From JAEUKA01 sp035328405 (GTDB lineage Bacteria; Myxococcota_A; Polyangia; Palsa-1104; JAEUJZ01), in contig DAOLIT010000023.1 of assembly GCA_035328405.1 (NCBI GenBank), positions 6,323 to 70,322 of the forward strand: a stretch of DNA of 64,000 bases. Reading direction: 5' to 3'. Position 1 is the first letter of the stretch. The number at the start of each line of letters is the position of its first letter. The position numbers and the translations under genes were made by a program. This document shows, one piece after another, positions 1 through 9,305 of this stretch. The notes beneath the pieces were generated by a model. It was not told the origin of the DNA, did no database searches, and saw only the letters and a list, made by a program, of their open reading frames with translations.

Positions 1-735
1 CAATTTCGCCCCCACCATCGCCCCCGAATACGGCACGCCCCACCCGCAAGCGTGAAACATCGGCACGATCAGCAACACGCTGTCTCGATTCGACAGACCC
101 AAAACATCCGACATGCACGACGCCAACGCATGAAGCACCGTCGAGCGATGCGAATACAGCACCCCTTTTGGATTCCCCGTCGTCCCTGACGTGTAACACA
201 GCGACGCCGCCGTATTTTCGTCGAACACCGGCCAACAAAAATCGTCGTTCTGGTCAGCCAGAAGCGCCTCATACGACGACACACCCGGCACTCCGTGCGC
301 ACCCGCTTCATCGGTCAAAAGAACGTAGTGCTTCACCGACGGAAGATGCGACCGCAGTTTTTCGACCAACGGCAAAAACAGTGCATCAAAAAACAGCCAG
401 GTGTCCTCGGCGTGATTGAAGATGTACGCGAGCTGGTCTGGAAACAGACGAGGATTCACCGTATGGAGCACTGCTCCGATGCCCGAAACCGCGTAATACA
501 GCTCCAAATGCCGATGGCTGTTCCACGCCAGCGTCGCGACTCGATCGCCCGGTTTTACCCCGTGTGAAAGCAGCGCCTTCGCGAGTCTTTTGCTGCGCGA
601 ATGAATCGTGCGCCAATTGCTCCTATGCGTCCCGTCGGACAGCCGAGACACGATTTCTGTGTCCCCGTGAACACTCGCCGCGTATTCGACAAGCGAAGTG
701 ATGAGCAACGGACGGTCTTGCATGAGTCCAAGCAT
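1..735 (-). CDS. Acyl-CoA synthetase (AMP-forming), C-terminal part beyond window
   Basis: This is the N-terminal 245 residues of an ANL-superfamily fatty acyl-CoA ligase, which activates a carboxylic acid through an acyl-adenylate and transfers it to CoA. The adenylate-binding P-loop motif YTSGTTGNPKG lies near residues 182-192, followed by MFHACGWGVPY, a stretch typical of medium/long-chain fatty acyl-CoA ligases. The start ATG at 735 is chosen because a GAGG element precedes it and the protein begins with MLGLMQDRPLL, the usual beginning of this subfamily. The gene runs off the left edge, so the C-terminal lid domain and catalytic lysine are not seen. The family is clear; the chain length of the substrate is not. 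Confidence 0.93.
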   Translation of the reverse strand, partial: MLGLMQDRPLLITSLVEYAASVHGDTEIVSRLSDGTHRSNWRTIHSRSKRLAKALLSHGVKPGDRVATLAWNSHRHLELYYAVSGIGAVLHTVNPRLFPDQLAYIFNHAEDTWLFFDALFLPLVEKLRSHLPSVKHYVLLTDEAGAHGVPGVSSYEALLADQNDDFCWPVFDENTAASLCYTSGTTGNPKGVLYSHRSTVLHALASCMSDVLGLSNRDSVLLIVPMFHACGWGVPYSGAMVGAKL

Positions 736-839
736 GGTTTCCTCGACGAAAGGGTTGATGGAGTTGCCGGTATTGCCGGTGCAGAAAAACGCCAAAAGTG
801 GGAAAAGCGTAACGGATCAGGCGAAGAAACGAACGCAAA

Positions 840-3800
840 TCAGCGACGGAACAAACCGGGCAAACCCCCGCCCTGTTGCAGGCGCTTTTGCGCATCTTGA
901 AGTTGCTGCACACCCGGTTGCGCTGGCTGACTCGTGTTCGTTTGAGGCTGAGTTCCCGGCAGGCCCGATGGCAAACTTGACGGCAAATTCGTCGGCAGTT
1001 TACCCGGCAAACTCGACGGCAAACCGCCGCCCTGCCCAGCGTTTTTCTGGCCTGACAAGACATTGCCAAGCGCACCACCCAAAGCGCCGCCCGCCTTTTG
1101 TCCCCCAAGTTGATTCAGAAATTCCTGACCTCGACCTTTGGCGATTCCCGACACAAGCGCCGCGACGGTTTTCACCGGATCGGCCAATTGAAACTGAGGC
1201 TGGTTCAGCGATCCCAAAATCCGCAACGCAACCGGAACCGGTGCCGCCGGAACCAATTTTCCGCCCGTCATCGCCGAAACCACCTGCGGCTGAAGTTGCA
1301 GGTCCCCCAACAAATCCAAGGTTTTGTCAAGACCAATCGAACCCGTCAGTTGAATTCCACCCTGTTCCGTTTGATAGACCATCGGTTTTGTCGTGTGCAT
1401 CCGACCATCCGAGATGCGGAAGTTTGCCGTCAAATTCTTCATCGACATCTCTCGCTCGTCGCCCGTTTGTTGCCCCACACCTGCCCGTTGCAAAAGTGGC
1501 CCAACAAGCTGCGACCCAAGCTTTGCCGTCGTCAACTTTCCGTCGGTCAGCCCCATATCGAGCTGCCCCACAATCCGAGGCGCAATGTCTTCCCACCGCA
1601 ACCCCTGCCCATCTGCCGAAAGGTCCACCGAACCTCGTCCTTGCAGTTTTTTGGCCAAATCGCGCGACTTGAACGAAATCGCCTGCTGCACATCCACCTT
1701 GTCGAGCTTCGCCTTGATCGAAAAGCGCGGTTTGCTCGGACCCAAATCAAAGTTCGTCCCCGACAGAAGAATGTTTCCACCAAGCGCCTGAATCCGAAAC
1801 ACGCGCAGCAGCAACTTGCCACCTGACAGCGCCGCCTCGAGCACAAAATCCTTCATGCTCTGACCTTTGAGTTTCCCCGAGGCCACTTTGATTTTCCCGT
1901 CCGCTTCGAGGCGTTTGAGAAACTTCGGTACCTCCACCTCTTTGCTCGGTGTGGAATCCTCGTCGTCGCCCGCCTTTTTTTCGCCGAGAATTTTGTCCAA
2001 ATCCAGGTAGTCCGCCGAAAAGTCGAAACTCGCTCTTTTGGGTTCGGAAAGACCTGTCACACTGGCCCCACCGACGACAGTTCCGCCGGCCACCTGCATT
2101 TTGAACGTGTCAAGCTTCACGCTGACGGAATCCAGCCGTTCCGGGTTCCCCGCCACACTCAGCGAAAAAGTCACTTTGCTGTCCAGAAGACCTCCGCCAG
2201 CGGTTTCCGCGAGCGACGGAATCACTCGAGACAGCTTCGACAGGTCCAAATCCACCAGCGGCACTTTCATGTCCAAGTGCTTTTTCGCCAAATCCGCGCT
2301 CCCAACCAAGCGCACAAGTCCGCCCGGCAACTCAAGCTGCGCCTGTTTGATCTGCACCGACGAGTCGTTCTTTTGGGCGGACAGCGCGAGGCGCATTGGA
2401 ACACCCCGGTTTTTGTCCACGCTGCCCGAAACATGCAGCGCAGCCTGGGTCAAATCCAAATGTGCATCCACCGACGATGTTGTCGGAGTTTTCTTGACTT
2501 CTGCCGAAAAATCCGCTGAGCCCGACAAATCCGCGCCGTCTTGCTCGAAGTTCGCGTTTTGCATCTTCACTTTGGCTTGTGCCGAAAAAACGTCTCCCTT
2601 CTTCGACATCGAGCCGCTGATCCTCAAATCTCCGTCGATCGTCGGTCCCTTTTTCTTTTTCCCCGACGACATCCCTTCATTCACCGTCGGCAAAAGCCGC
2701 AAGAGTTTGTCCAGATCCACCGTTCCGCTGTCCAGCGTCAGATCCACATCCTGGTTGCTTTTGAAATCCCCGTGCAGCAGCAACGACAACGGCCCCAGAA
2801 CCAGACCAAACCGTTCCAGTTTGAAGCGCGCATCGCTCAGCGCGCCCGCAAGCCCAAAATGAAACGGCATCCCCGCCGGCTTTCGCAACATCGGCAAAAC
2901 CAGCGTCGCTCCGCCCAGATCCACACCCAGGTTCACCGTCGCTGCCGTTGGTGTTCCTGACGCAGAGCCCGTTACCGCGAGTGGCCCCTGCACATCCATC
3001 CCATCGGGCAACGTCGTCTTGGGCAACATCGCGAGCAACCGCTCGAGCTTCAGCCCCGTCGAGGAAACGCGCAGCGAATGCACCGCCGGGCTTTTCCACA
3101 AATTGCGCAAATCCGCCTCAGCCGTGACGCTCATGTTCGCAATGTCAAGCCGCGCTCGGTCCACGCGAATGTCGCCCGACAGCATCGACAGTTCCACATT
3201 CGCAAACGCCGACACGTCCGTCGGTTGCCCCTTGGATTGGCTGTATGCCTTGGCCGGCGCGCCGAAATCCCGAAGCTGCAACCCCCGCAAACCTGCTTTG
3301 CCCGTGACCGACAGTTTCCCGCTGTCCTTGGGGGACTGAACCAGAAGGTCCGCCTCGACGAGCGCCCGATCCAACGACGTTCCCGTCGAATCCGGCAAAA
3401 ACTGGAGCAGCGGTTCAATTTGGAAGCGATCCAGTTTCAATTCCAGCTTCCTCAGCACCGTCCAGCTCGGTTCCGGTTTCAGATCGCGCGGCAACGGTCC
3501 CACCACCATCGACAAGTGAAAATTCTGCGTCAGTTGAAACAGCGCCATTTTCAGCGACAGTTTGCTTTCCCCAAACAGTTGTCCGTCCAGAAGTTGCAGC
3601 TCAATCGCGTCGATTTTCAGCGGCGGTTCCGGTTTTGGCCCCGACAAATCGTGAAACCACACACTGCTTTGTTGCAAAGCCGCCCGCTCGATCGCAATTC
3701 CCGCCAAACGATCGATTTCAGCCTCGGTCAGCGGCGTGTCGTCCTTGGGCTGCGTCGCCAATTGATCGAGCACATCTTCATACGACAAACGCCCACCTGT

Positions 3801-4262
3801 AAGCCGTGCGACCTGAACCTTTCCGTTGGAAATTTCGATTTTGGTCACGACGATTCGCCGCCCAAATGACAGAACCGCTGGCCACACTTTCACCACCGCC
3901 TCGACGCTGCCAATCTGCAACAGAGGTTCTGCAAGCACCCCTGTTTTGCCCGGTTGTCCCTGAATCTGAATGTCCTCTACCCGCAAGCGCACCGACGGAA
4001 GCAACTTCAAACTGATTTTCCCAACCGTCACTTCGCGTCCGAGTTTCTGTTTCACCATTGGCAACGCAGCGACGACTCGCTTGTGCGCGATGCCCCCAAA
4101 ATCCACCGCAAAACCCAAAATCAGAAACGTCGCAAACAGAACCCCCAAAACCCCCCCAACACCCAAAAGCGCCCACTTCACCCAAGAACGCCGTGCCGGT
4201 TTTGGCTCAACTTCTTTCGGCGTCTGTGCTTCGTCAGATGGTTGTGTCTCTTCGGTGGACAT
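840..4262 (-). CDS. AsmA-family / DUF748-like envelope protein
   Basis: A 1140-residue protein with a short charged cytoplasmic N-terminus, one membrane segment (about residues 29-52) and a very long periplasmic region rich in alternating beta strands. The pattern of repeated units of the type 'GxLxVxxGxLxxGSxxL' and the near-C-terminal section with SMKNLTANFRISDGRM are typical of AsmA-like proteins, which belong to the repeating beta-groove (bridge-like lipid transfer) group linked to outer-membrane lipid homeostasis. The last 90 residues are low complexity, with repeats of the type SLPGKLP/TNLPSSLPSGLPG that are also visible as short DNA repeats near 950-1030. It lies 47 bp downstream of the PASTA gene on the same strand. 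Specific cargo cannot be inferred. Confidence 0.85.
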   Translation of the reverse strand: MSTEETQPSDEAQTPKEVEPKPARRSWVKWALLGVGGVLGVLFATFLILGFAVDFGGIAHKRVVAALPMVKQKLGREVTVGKISLKLLPSVRLRVEDIQIQGQPGKTGVLAEPLLQIGSVEAVVKVWPAVLSFGRRIVVTKIEISNGKVQVARLTGGRLSYEDVLDQLATQPKDDTPLTEAEIDRLAGIAIERAALQQSSVWFHDLSGPKPEPPLKIDAIELQLLDGQLFGESKLSLKMALFQLTQNFHLSMVVGPLPRDLKPEPSWTVLRKLELKLDRFQIEPLLQFLPDSTGTSLDRALVEADLLVQSPKDSGKLSVTGKAGLRGLQLRDFGAPAKAYSQSKGQPTDVSAFANVELSMLSGDIRVDRARLDIANMSVTAEADLRNLWKSPAVHSLRVSSTGLKLERLLAMLPKTTLPDGMDVQGPLAVTGSASGTPTAATVNLGVDLGGATLVLPMLRKPAGMPFHFGLAGALSDARFKLERFGLVLGPLSLLLHGDFKSNQDVDLTLDSGTVDLDKLLRLLPTVNEGMSSGKKKKGPTIDGDLRISGSMSKKGDVFSAQAKVKMQNANFEQDGADLSGSADFSAEVKKTPTTSSVDAHLDLTQAALHVSGSVDKNRGVPMRLALSAQKNDSSVQIKQAQLELPGGLVRLVGSADLAKKHLDMKVPLVDLDLSKLSRVIPSLAETAGGGLLDSKVTFSLSVAGNPERLDSVSVKLDTFKMQVAGGTVVGGASVTGLSEPKRASFDFSADYLDLDKILGEKKAGDDEDSTPSKEVEVPKFLKRLEADGKIKVASGKLKGQSMKDFVLEAALSGGKLLLRVFRIQALGGNILLSGTNFDLGPSKPRFSIKAKLDKVDVQQAISFKSRDLAKKLQGRGSVDLSADGQGLRWEDIAPRIVGQLDMGLTDGKLTTAKLGSQLVGPLLQRAGVGQQTGDEREMSMKNLTANFRISDGRMHTTKPMVYQTEQGGIQLTGSIGLDKTLDLLGDLQLQPQVVSAMTGGKLVPAAPVPVALRILGSLNQPQFQLADPVKTVAALVSGIAKGRGQEFLNQLGGQKAGGALGGALGNVLSGQKNAGQGGGLPSSLPGKLPTNLPSSLPSGLPGTQPQTNTSQPAQPGVQQLQDAQKRLQQGGGLPGLFRR

Positions 4263-4309
4263 GAACGCACTCCTTTTGGCTTCTGTCGTGGATGGACGGG
4301 GGCGTCGGG

Positions 4310-5026
4310 CTAGTCGTTGATCGTCAAATCAACTTTTTGGCCTTTTTGGACTTTGGTGCCCGCCGGTGGGTTTTGACGCAGCACCACACCGTCCGCCGCG
4401 TTGTCGTCTGTCCCCTTCCGAACATCCCCAAGCACTAGACCCAGTTGCTCAAGTTGTGCTTTGGCGCTTCCCAACGATCGACCTCTCAGCGACGGCAAAT
4501 CGAACTGTTCTTGCGCTTTGGACACCACCAAACTGACTGAATCGTTTTTGCGCAGTTTTTCCCCAGCAACGGGCCGCGTCGAAATCACCTGGCCCGGCGG
4601 CAGCGTCGCAGAAACCTCCTCCGTAACCACCCCCAAACGAAGCCCCGCAGCCTGAATCTGTTGCTCTGCCGCAGTCAGGTTTTGTCCGACAAGCGCAGGT
4701 ACGGTCGAAAGTTGAGGAGGAATGGCTACAGAGGCATGAACCTCTCCCCCATGTATCAGCCTCGATCCCTTGAGAGGTCTCTGTTCAAACAGCGAACCCG
4801 TTTGCACCTTGTCCGCCTCTGGGATCTTTTCCCCGTCGAGAACCAGCAAAAGACCCAGCGGTTCCGTGATCGCTCGCGCCTGTTCGACGGTGAGACCCGA
4901 AATCTGCGGAACCTCAACCGTCGCGACCGGCAATTTCGGAGTGACATACAAGTGCATGACCATCACCGTCGAGGCACTGATCACCACACTCAAGAGAGAG
5001 GACACCACGTACTGGCCTATTGACAT
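4310..5026 (-). CDS. Membrane-anchored protein with three PASTA domains
   Basis: A 238-residue protein with an N-terminal membrane segment (about residues 8-28) and three consecutive PASTA domains, starting near residues 37, 105 and 171. Each shows the typical start V/LPxLxGxxLxxAxxxLxxxGL and end PPAGxxVxxGxxVxLxVs. PASTA domains bind peptidoglycan fragments or act as spacers; here there is no kinase or transpeptidase domain, so it is probably a periplasmic cell-wall-binding or partner-binding anchor. It precedes the AsmA-like gene on the same strand by 47 bp, so the two may be co-transcribed. Confidence 0.88.
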   Translation of the reverse strand: MSIGQYVVSSLLSVVISASTVMVMHLYVTPKLPVATVEVPQISGLTVEQARAITEPLGLLLVLDGEKIPEADKVQTGSLFEQRPLKGSRLIHGGEVHASVAIPPQLSTVPALVGQNLTAAEQQIQAAGLRLGVVTEEVSATLPPGQVISTRPVAGEKLRKNDSVSLVVSKAQEQFDLPSLRGRSLGSAKAQLEQLGLVLGDVRKGTDDNAADGVVLRQNPPAGTKVQKGQKVDLTIND

Positions 5027-5174
5027 GCCATTCAGCGTATCAAAAACCGGGCGACCACAAGCGGATATCTAGCCGCGCCCCCGACGGCTATGAGTCAGTG
5101 TGCCGGTGGCTGCGTCTCGAATCTCACACAGAAAGCAGCCCCCCCAAATCGGTCCTCAAAAAGCCGCGTCGGAT

Positions 5175-5636
5175 TTACCAGGTCTTGCCCATGTGCTCCG
5201 GTGCCGGTTTGTGTGTGAAAAGCGCCCATCTGTGTCCAAACGGGTCGCGCAGCACCCCATACCGATCGCCCCAAAACTGGTCGGCCAACGGCATCTCGAC
5301 CTGAGCCCCCTCAGCGACCGCTTTTTCCCAAACCGCATCCACATTGGAAAGGTGCATCTGCACAGTCACTCCAGAGCCTCCCAATTCCATCGGATTCTGT
5401 TTCCGTCCTCCCATGAATTCTGGAAACTCATCACAAAGCATCACCACGCCCCCCGCCACAAGCACCGTCGCGTGCATCACCCGCTTTCCATCCTCTGCGT
5501 AATGCAGGTCTTTGACCTCTGCATCAAACGCGCGCTTATACCAGGACAGCGCCGCAGTTGCGTCGGACAGCGTCAAATACGGAATCACTGGAGGATAGGG
5601 AAAAGAGGCGGGAGTGGCTTCAGTATGTGTGGACAT
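5175..5636 (-). CDS. VOC-family (PhnB/glyoxalase-like) protein
   Basis: A 153-residue single-chain vicinal-oxygen-chelate protein. It has the two beta-alpha-beta-beta-beta halves expected, with YLTLSDATAALSWYKRAF near the N-terminus and a final DRYGVLRDPFGHRWALFTH strand pair, typical of PhnB-like proteins. The ATG at 5636 is preferred to the upstream in-frame ATG at 5711 because AAGGAG sits 5-6 bases upstream and the upstream 25 residues are not family-like. Members of this subfamily are often of unknown enzymatic role; no substrate can be assigned. Confidence 0.85.
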   Translation of the reverse strand: MSTHTEATPASFPYPPVIPYLTLSDATAALSWYKRAFDAEVKDLHYAEDGKRVMHATVLVAGGVVMLCDEFPEFMGGRKQNPMELGGSGVTVQMHLSNVDAVWEKAVAEGAQVEMPLADQFWGDRYGVLRDPFGHRWALFTHKPAPEHMGKTW

Positions 5637-5741
5637 GTTGGACTCCTTCGATCTTGTCGTGGTTGACGGAATGAGCACTCGGCTCGCAAACGTCTGCACC
5701 GTTGCGCACACTGTGGGCGCGTGTCAACCCTTTTTCATGCA

Positions 5742-7076
5742 CTACAGTTCATCGAATGCAAACGGCAACACATCCCGAATGTGCGACACATCCAGAAGCA
5801 ACATCAGCAAACGATCCACCCCGAGCGCGACTCCTCCCGAAGGCGGCATTCCTTCGCGCAGCGCATCCAAAAAGCGTTCGTCTATGGGATATTCCGGGAG
5901 CCCCCTTTTTTGTCGTTCCGCCACATCCCGCACAAATCGGTCCCGTTGTTCCCGTGGATCGCACAGTTCCCCAAAACCGTTGCACAGTTCCAGACCCCCA
6001 ACATAAGCCTCGAATCTTTCAACTACTGCCGGATTTCCATTCTTTTTTCGCGCCAAAGCACACAACGGAGCAGGCCATTCACAAACGATGACCGGCCTTA
6101 CCACACCTTGGGAGTCCTTCCTGTCAACCGCATCCACCGTCGCCAGTTTGGGTTCCACATGGTCCAAAAAAACAGAAAAAAACAAGTCATCCCACGCAAA
6201 AATCGGTTCTCCGCTTTCCGAAGTCCGCGTGGGTTGGGGAATCCGCAAACCCGCTTCCCTCATTTTGGAAAGAAGTTCCTCAACCGTTTCATCTCCGCGC
6301 AGATCGATTCCGGCGTGCTCCCGAACGACCTCCCGAACCGTTTGCGTTTTCCAAGGCAAAGACAGATCGACCAGGTGCGGTTTTCCGTCGATGTGACGAA
6401 CAAAACAGGGGTCTCCGTAAAGCGATGTCGCAAGCCGATTGCACAACGTGGCAACGTCCTGTGCGACTTCTTCCCAACCCTCATACGCACGGTACCATTC
6501 CAGCATCGTAAACTCTGGATTGTGCCATGGTCCCGCTTCCCCACTGCGAAACACCTTTCCCAAACCAAACACCCGTTGAAATCCCGCGCAGAGGAGCCGT
6601 TTCAATTGGTACTCTGGACTCGTGATCAGATATTTCCTGGCGACTCCTCCTGTAGCATCCGAAACTGAAAACCCTTGCAGGTGCAATTCCAAACCAGGGG
6701 ATGGGACTACGATCGGAGCCTCAATTTCTAAGAAGTTCCGCTCCGCAAAATGACATCGAATCTCTGCCAGAATGTTGGCGCGCTGCACGAGCAACTGCCG
6801 ACGGCGATCTCGATTGATACGGAGATAGTCCCCGTTCAAAGAAGGAAAGCCCTCTCCGACCCCTTCCGGGCGCGCCAGAAGTGCTACGTTGTCTACAACC
6901 CTACATGACGATTCCGTTTCGCCATGCAGCGACAAAGACACAAAATCTCCCGCACAAAGGGAAGACACATCACAGGCAGGAACGAAGGACCCCAGACAGT
7001 CCCCTACATCCACAAGAAGGGACTGTGCAGACACCCGAACCAAACGACCTGTGCGCTCGGTCGGTTTGGGAATCAA
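5742..7076 (-). CDS. epmA: EF-P beta-lysine/lysine transferase EpmA with N-terminal extension
   Basis: A class II lysyl-tRNA synthetase paralogue that attaches (R)-beta-lysine to a lysine of elongation factor P. Motif 2 reads FRSGEAGPWHNPEFTMLEWY, very close to known EpmA proteins, and motif 3 reads GVALGVDRLLML near the C-terminus. At 444 residues it is about 120 longer than E. coli EpmA; the extra N-terminal 90-95 residues (RTGRLVRVSAQSLLVDVGD onward) look like a small beta-barrel, OB-like fold that is normally absent from EpmA. The ATG overlaps the efp stop codon by 4 bp, so the modifying enzyme and its substrate are translationally coupled. The lysine 2,3-aminomutase EpmB is not in this window. 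Confidence 0.92.
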   Translation of the reverse strand: MIPKPTERTGRLVRVSAQSLLVDVGDCLGSFVPACDVSSLCAGDFVSLSLHGETESSCRVVDNVALLARPEGVGEGFPSLNGDYLRINRDRRRQLLVQRANILAEIRCHFAERNFLEIEAPIVVPSPGLELHLQGFSVSDATGGVARKYLITSPEYQLKRLLCAGFQRVFGLGKVFRSGEAGPWHNPEFTMLEWYRAYEGWEEVAQDVATLCNRLATSLYGDPCFVRHIDGKPHLVDLSLPWKTQTVREVVREHAGIDLRGDETVEELLSKMREAGLRIPQPTRTSESGEPIFAWDDLFFSVFLDHVEPKLATVDAVDRKDSQGVVRPVIVCEWPAPLCALARKKNGNPAVVERFEAYVGGLELCNGFGELCDPREQRDRFVRDVAERQKRGLPEYPIDERFLDALREGMPPSGGVALGVDRLLMLLLDVSHIRDVLPFAFDEL

Positions 7077-7648
7077 CCTCGGACTCGCTCCAGATAAACA
7101 CCGTCGCGCGTATCGATGCGAATCATGTCCCCTTCATTGACGAACAGAGGCACTGCGATCGAAGCCCCTGTTTCGAGGGTTGCGGGCTTGGTCACGTTGT
7201 TCGCCGTGTCCCCCTTCACGCCCGGTTCCGAGTGTGTCACGCGCAATTCGACAAAGTTCGGCAGCGTCACGGAAATCACGCGCCCATTGTAAAACGTCAG
7301 CGACACGTCCGTGTTCTCCTTCATGAACTGCCAATCTTCCCCGACCGTATCTCCCGGAACGCCGATTTGGTCATAAGTCTGTTTGTCCATGAACACGAAG
7401 CTGTCGTCCCCCTCTTTGTAAAGGAACGTGGAGGCGCGATCCTCGACATCCGCAGCATCCATTTTTTCGCCGGATCGGATGTTGCGCTCGATCACACCCC
7501 CGGTCAGAAGGTTCTTCATGCGCGTTCGCGTAAAAGCCTGACCCTTGCCCGGCTTCACAAACTGCGCCTCAACGACGATAAAGGGTGCCCCATCCATCAT
7601 GATTTTGAGCCCCTTGCGAAGGTCTGACGTATCGTAGGTATTTGCCAT
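7073..7648 (-). CDS. efp: Translation elongation factor P
   Basis: A 191-residue EF-P, which enters the ribosomal E site and rescues polyproline-stalled ribosomes. The three-barrel length is standard. The modification loop reads FVKPGKGQAF, with the lysine at the position modified by EpmA (K34-type), rather than the arginine used by EarP systems. The ATG at 7648 has a GAGG element upstream; the longer in-frame extension is not EF-P-like. The epmA gene overlaps the 3' end. Polyproline-rich proteins are present in the window (AsmA-like tail, frameshifted OMP, TSPP repeat protein), consistent with a need for EF-P. Confidence 0.97.
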   Translation of the reverse strand: MANTYDTSDLRKGLKIMMDGAPFIVVEAQFVKPGKGQAFTRTRMKNLLTGGVIERNIRSGEKMDAADVEDRASTFLYKEGDDSFVFMDKQTYDQIGVPGDTVGEDWQFMKENTDVSLTFYNGRVISVTLPNFVELRVTHSEPGVKGDTANNVTKPATLETGASIAVPLFVNEGDMIRIDTRDGVYLERVRG

Positions 7649-7771
7649 GGTTGCCTCAGAAAAAGCAGAACGGTTCGGAAACGAGACGGCGAAGGCCGTC
7701 AAAGCCGCGCACGTTTTACACATCCTTTGTCCCGAGGTCAACAGGACAATCAAAACGCGCGAAAGGGGGGA

Positions 7772-8422
7772 TTACTTTTGCGAGGGACGAGCCAATTCCG
7801 TTCGGATTCGCTCCAAAAGAGGCTCGACTGGTTCGGCCAAACCCTCCATCTTGGCCACAGCAACTCCGCTTCTATCCAGGAGGGTCAACACCGACGAATG
7901 GTTGTAATTCCCATCGTCCAGTTTCCGATAGTTTATTCCCAACACAGCAGCCAACTCCCGCACATTTTTTTCGTCTGTGCGAGCAAAGCGCCAACGGGTT
8001 TCATCCACCTCAAGCTTTTTGGCGAGACCTTTGAGCACGCTGTCTGTGTCCACATCCGGCGCAAGGCTGACCAGGAACACGCGGACCTGTTTTCGTTCTG
8101 CGTCCGACAACTTCTGTTCCAGAGTCTTGGTCTTATGAAACAGCATCGGGCAGGCATTCGGACAGTGCGCATAGAACATACTCACAATCACCAGCTGTCC
8201 ACGAAGGGAATCCAGCGTGACCGTCTTCCCATCCTGGTCTGTGAGTGCGAATTGCAGTTGATACAGAGACTCACCCCCAAGCGCAGCTTTCTTGGCTTCG
8301 CCAGGTCCCCCTTTCACGTCGAGAACTGCTGCGTGCTCAGCAACTTTCGCGACTGCCGGATCTTCTGTTTTTTGTTTTTGGCAGAAACACAATGTCAACG
8401 CGCAAAGCAATAGCCACCGCAT
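7772..8422 (-). CDS. SCO1/SenC-family copper chaperone / thiol-disulfide protein
   Basis: A 216-residue exported protein of the SCO1/SenC/PrrC family, which delivers copper or reduces cysteines of copper sites. A short N-terminal signal (MRWLLLCALTLCFCQ) could be a lipoprotein signal. The thioredoxin-like core has the copper-binding motif CPNAC (CxxxC) around residue 90 and the matching distal histidine in NHSSVLTLLD near residue 170. It lies 4 bp after nirV and is the last gene of nirK-nirV-SCO1, so its likely client is the copper nitrite reductase (inferred from context). Confidence 0.9.
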   Translation of the reverse strand: MRWLLLCALTLCFCQKQKTEDPAVAKVAEHAAVLDVKGGPGEAKKAALGGESLYQLQFALTDQDGKTVTLDSLRGQLVIVSMFYAHCPNACPMLFHKTKTLEQKLSDAERKQVRVFLVSLAPDVDTDSVLKGLAKKLEVDETRWRFARTDEKNVRELAAVLGINYRKLDDGNYNHSSVLTLLDRSGVAVAKMEGLAEPVEPLLERIRTELARPSQK

Positions 8423-8426
8423 CGCC

Positions 8427-9281
8427 TCACCTCCCTATTTTTGCCGCGCCATCCATGTTCAGAGGCGCATCCTTTGCACAACGAAAGCCAAGATTGCGGC
8501 CCCCATAGCGCGCTTTCAAAGAACTCCGAAACGCATACCTCATGAAGCTTGCATAGTCATTTTTCTGACCCGCGCCAACTGCCGCCGCGCCACAAAACAA
8601 CATGCGATCGCTTCCCCCTGTGTCACGGGAATCTCCCCCCATCATCGTCGAACCAAAATCTTCCACCCATTCCCAAACCAGGCCATGCAAATCAAAAACC
8701 TGGTACAGATTGGCATGGCTTTGTCCTACTTTGGGAAGTTTCGCCGGGTTCGGCTTTGCATACCAATCCAGAATCTGTTTTCTCCAAGACGGGTCCTGCC
8801 GAGCATCCCACTTGGCATCGCTGGCCGCTGCAACAAATTCCCACTCGTTTTCCATCGGCAAACGCCCCCCTTTGGATTTGCAGTATGCGCGTGCAGCAAA
8901 CCAACTGACTTGCGTGACGGGCTGTTCACCCTCCACGTTCGCCCCCAAAGAAAGGGAACCCTCCCAGTGAGCGAGATACTGCTCATCGACAAACAGCTTG
9001 GGGGCGTTCCCCTTTTGCCAGCGGGGATTCTCTTTGACGAAAGAAAGATAGTCGGCGTTTGTGACGGGAAGGCGATCCATCTGAAAGGGTTTTAGGACCG
9101 CATCTTTTTCCTGTTTTTTGGGATCGGAAGAGAGTCCCACAGCCGCCCGAAAACGCCCTCCCGGAATCCACACCGCGTGGGACTCATAACCCCCTTCGCT
9201 TTGGGACAAAGCCGTATCAGCCAGCGCAGACTGGGCCAGCAGACAACCGGCTGCATACACAGTGAGCCACGAGCCACGCAT
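8427..9281 (-). CDS. nirV: NirV-like formylglycine-generating-enzyme-family protein
   Basis: A 284-residue secreted protein of the FGE-sulfatase (SUMF1) fold. It starts with a signal peptide (MRGSWLTVYAAGCLLAQSALA) and shows the family elements VWIPGGRF, LPVTNADYLSFV, PVTQVSWFAARAYC, LPMENEWEFVAAA, WEWVEDF and a terminal NLGFRCAKD. In many nitrite-reducing bacteria such a gene (nirV) directly follows nirK; its exact role in NirK maturation or function is not settled. Here it begins 24 bp after nirK and is followed after 4 bp by a SCO1 gene, so it is clearly part of the nitrite reductase operon. Confidence 0.88.
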   Translation of the reverse strand: MRGSWLTVYAAGCLLAQSALADTALSQSEGGYESHAVWIPGGRFRAAVGLSSDPKKQEKDAVLKPFQMDRLPVTNADYLSFVKENPRWQKGNAPKLFVDEQYLAHWEGSLSLGANVEGEQPVTQVSWFAARAYCKSKGGRLPMENEWEFVAAASDAKWDARQDPSWRKQILDWYAKPNPAKLPKVGQSHANLYQVFDLHGLVWEWVEDFGSTMMGGDSRDTGGSDRMLFCGAAAVGAGQKNDYASFMRYAFRSSLKARYGGRNLGFRCAKDAPLNMDGAAKIGR

Positions 9282-9305
9282 GTGCTGGATACTCTTTGCT
9301 GGTGG

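Noticed and set aside
1098..1826. Arg/Pro-rich plus-strand open frames within the AsmA-like gene
   Set aside because: They are antisense shadows of a long gene with strong coding signal on the minus strand.
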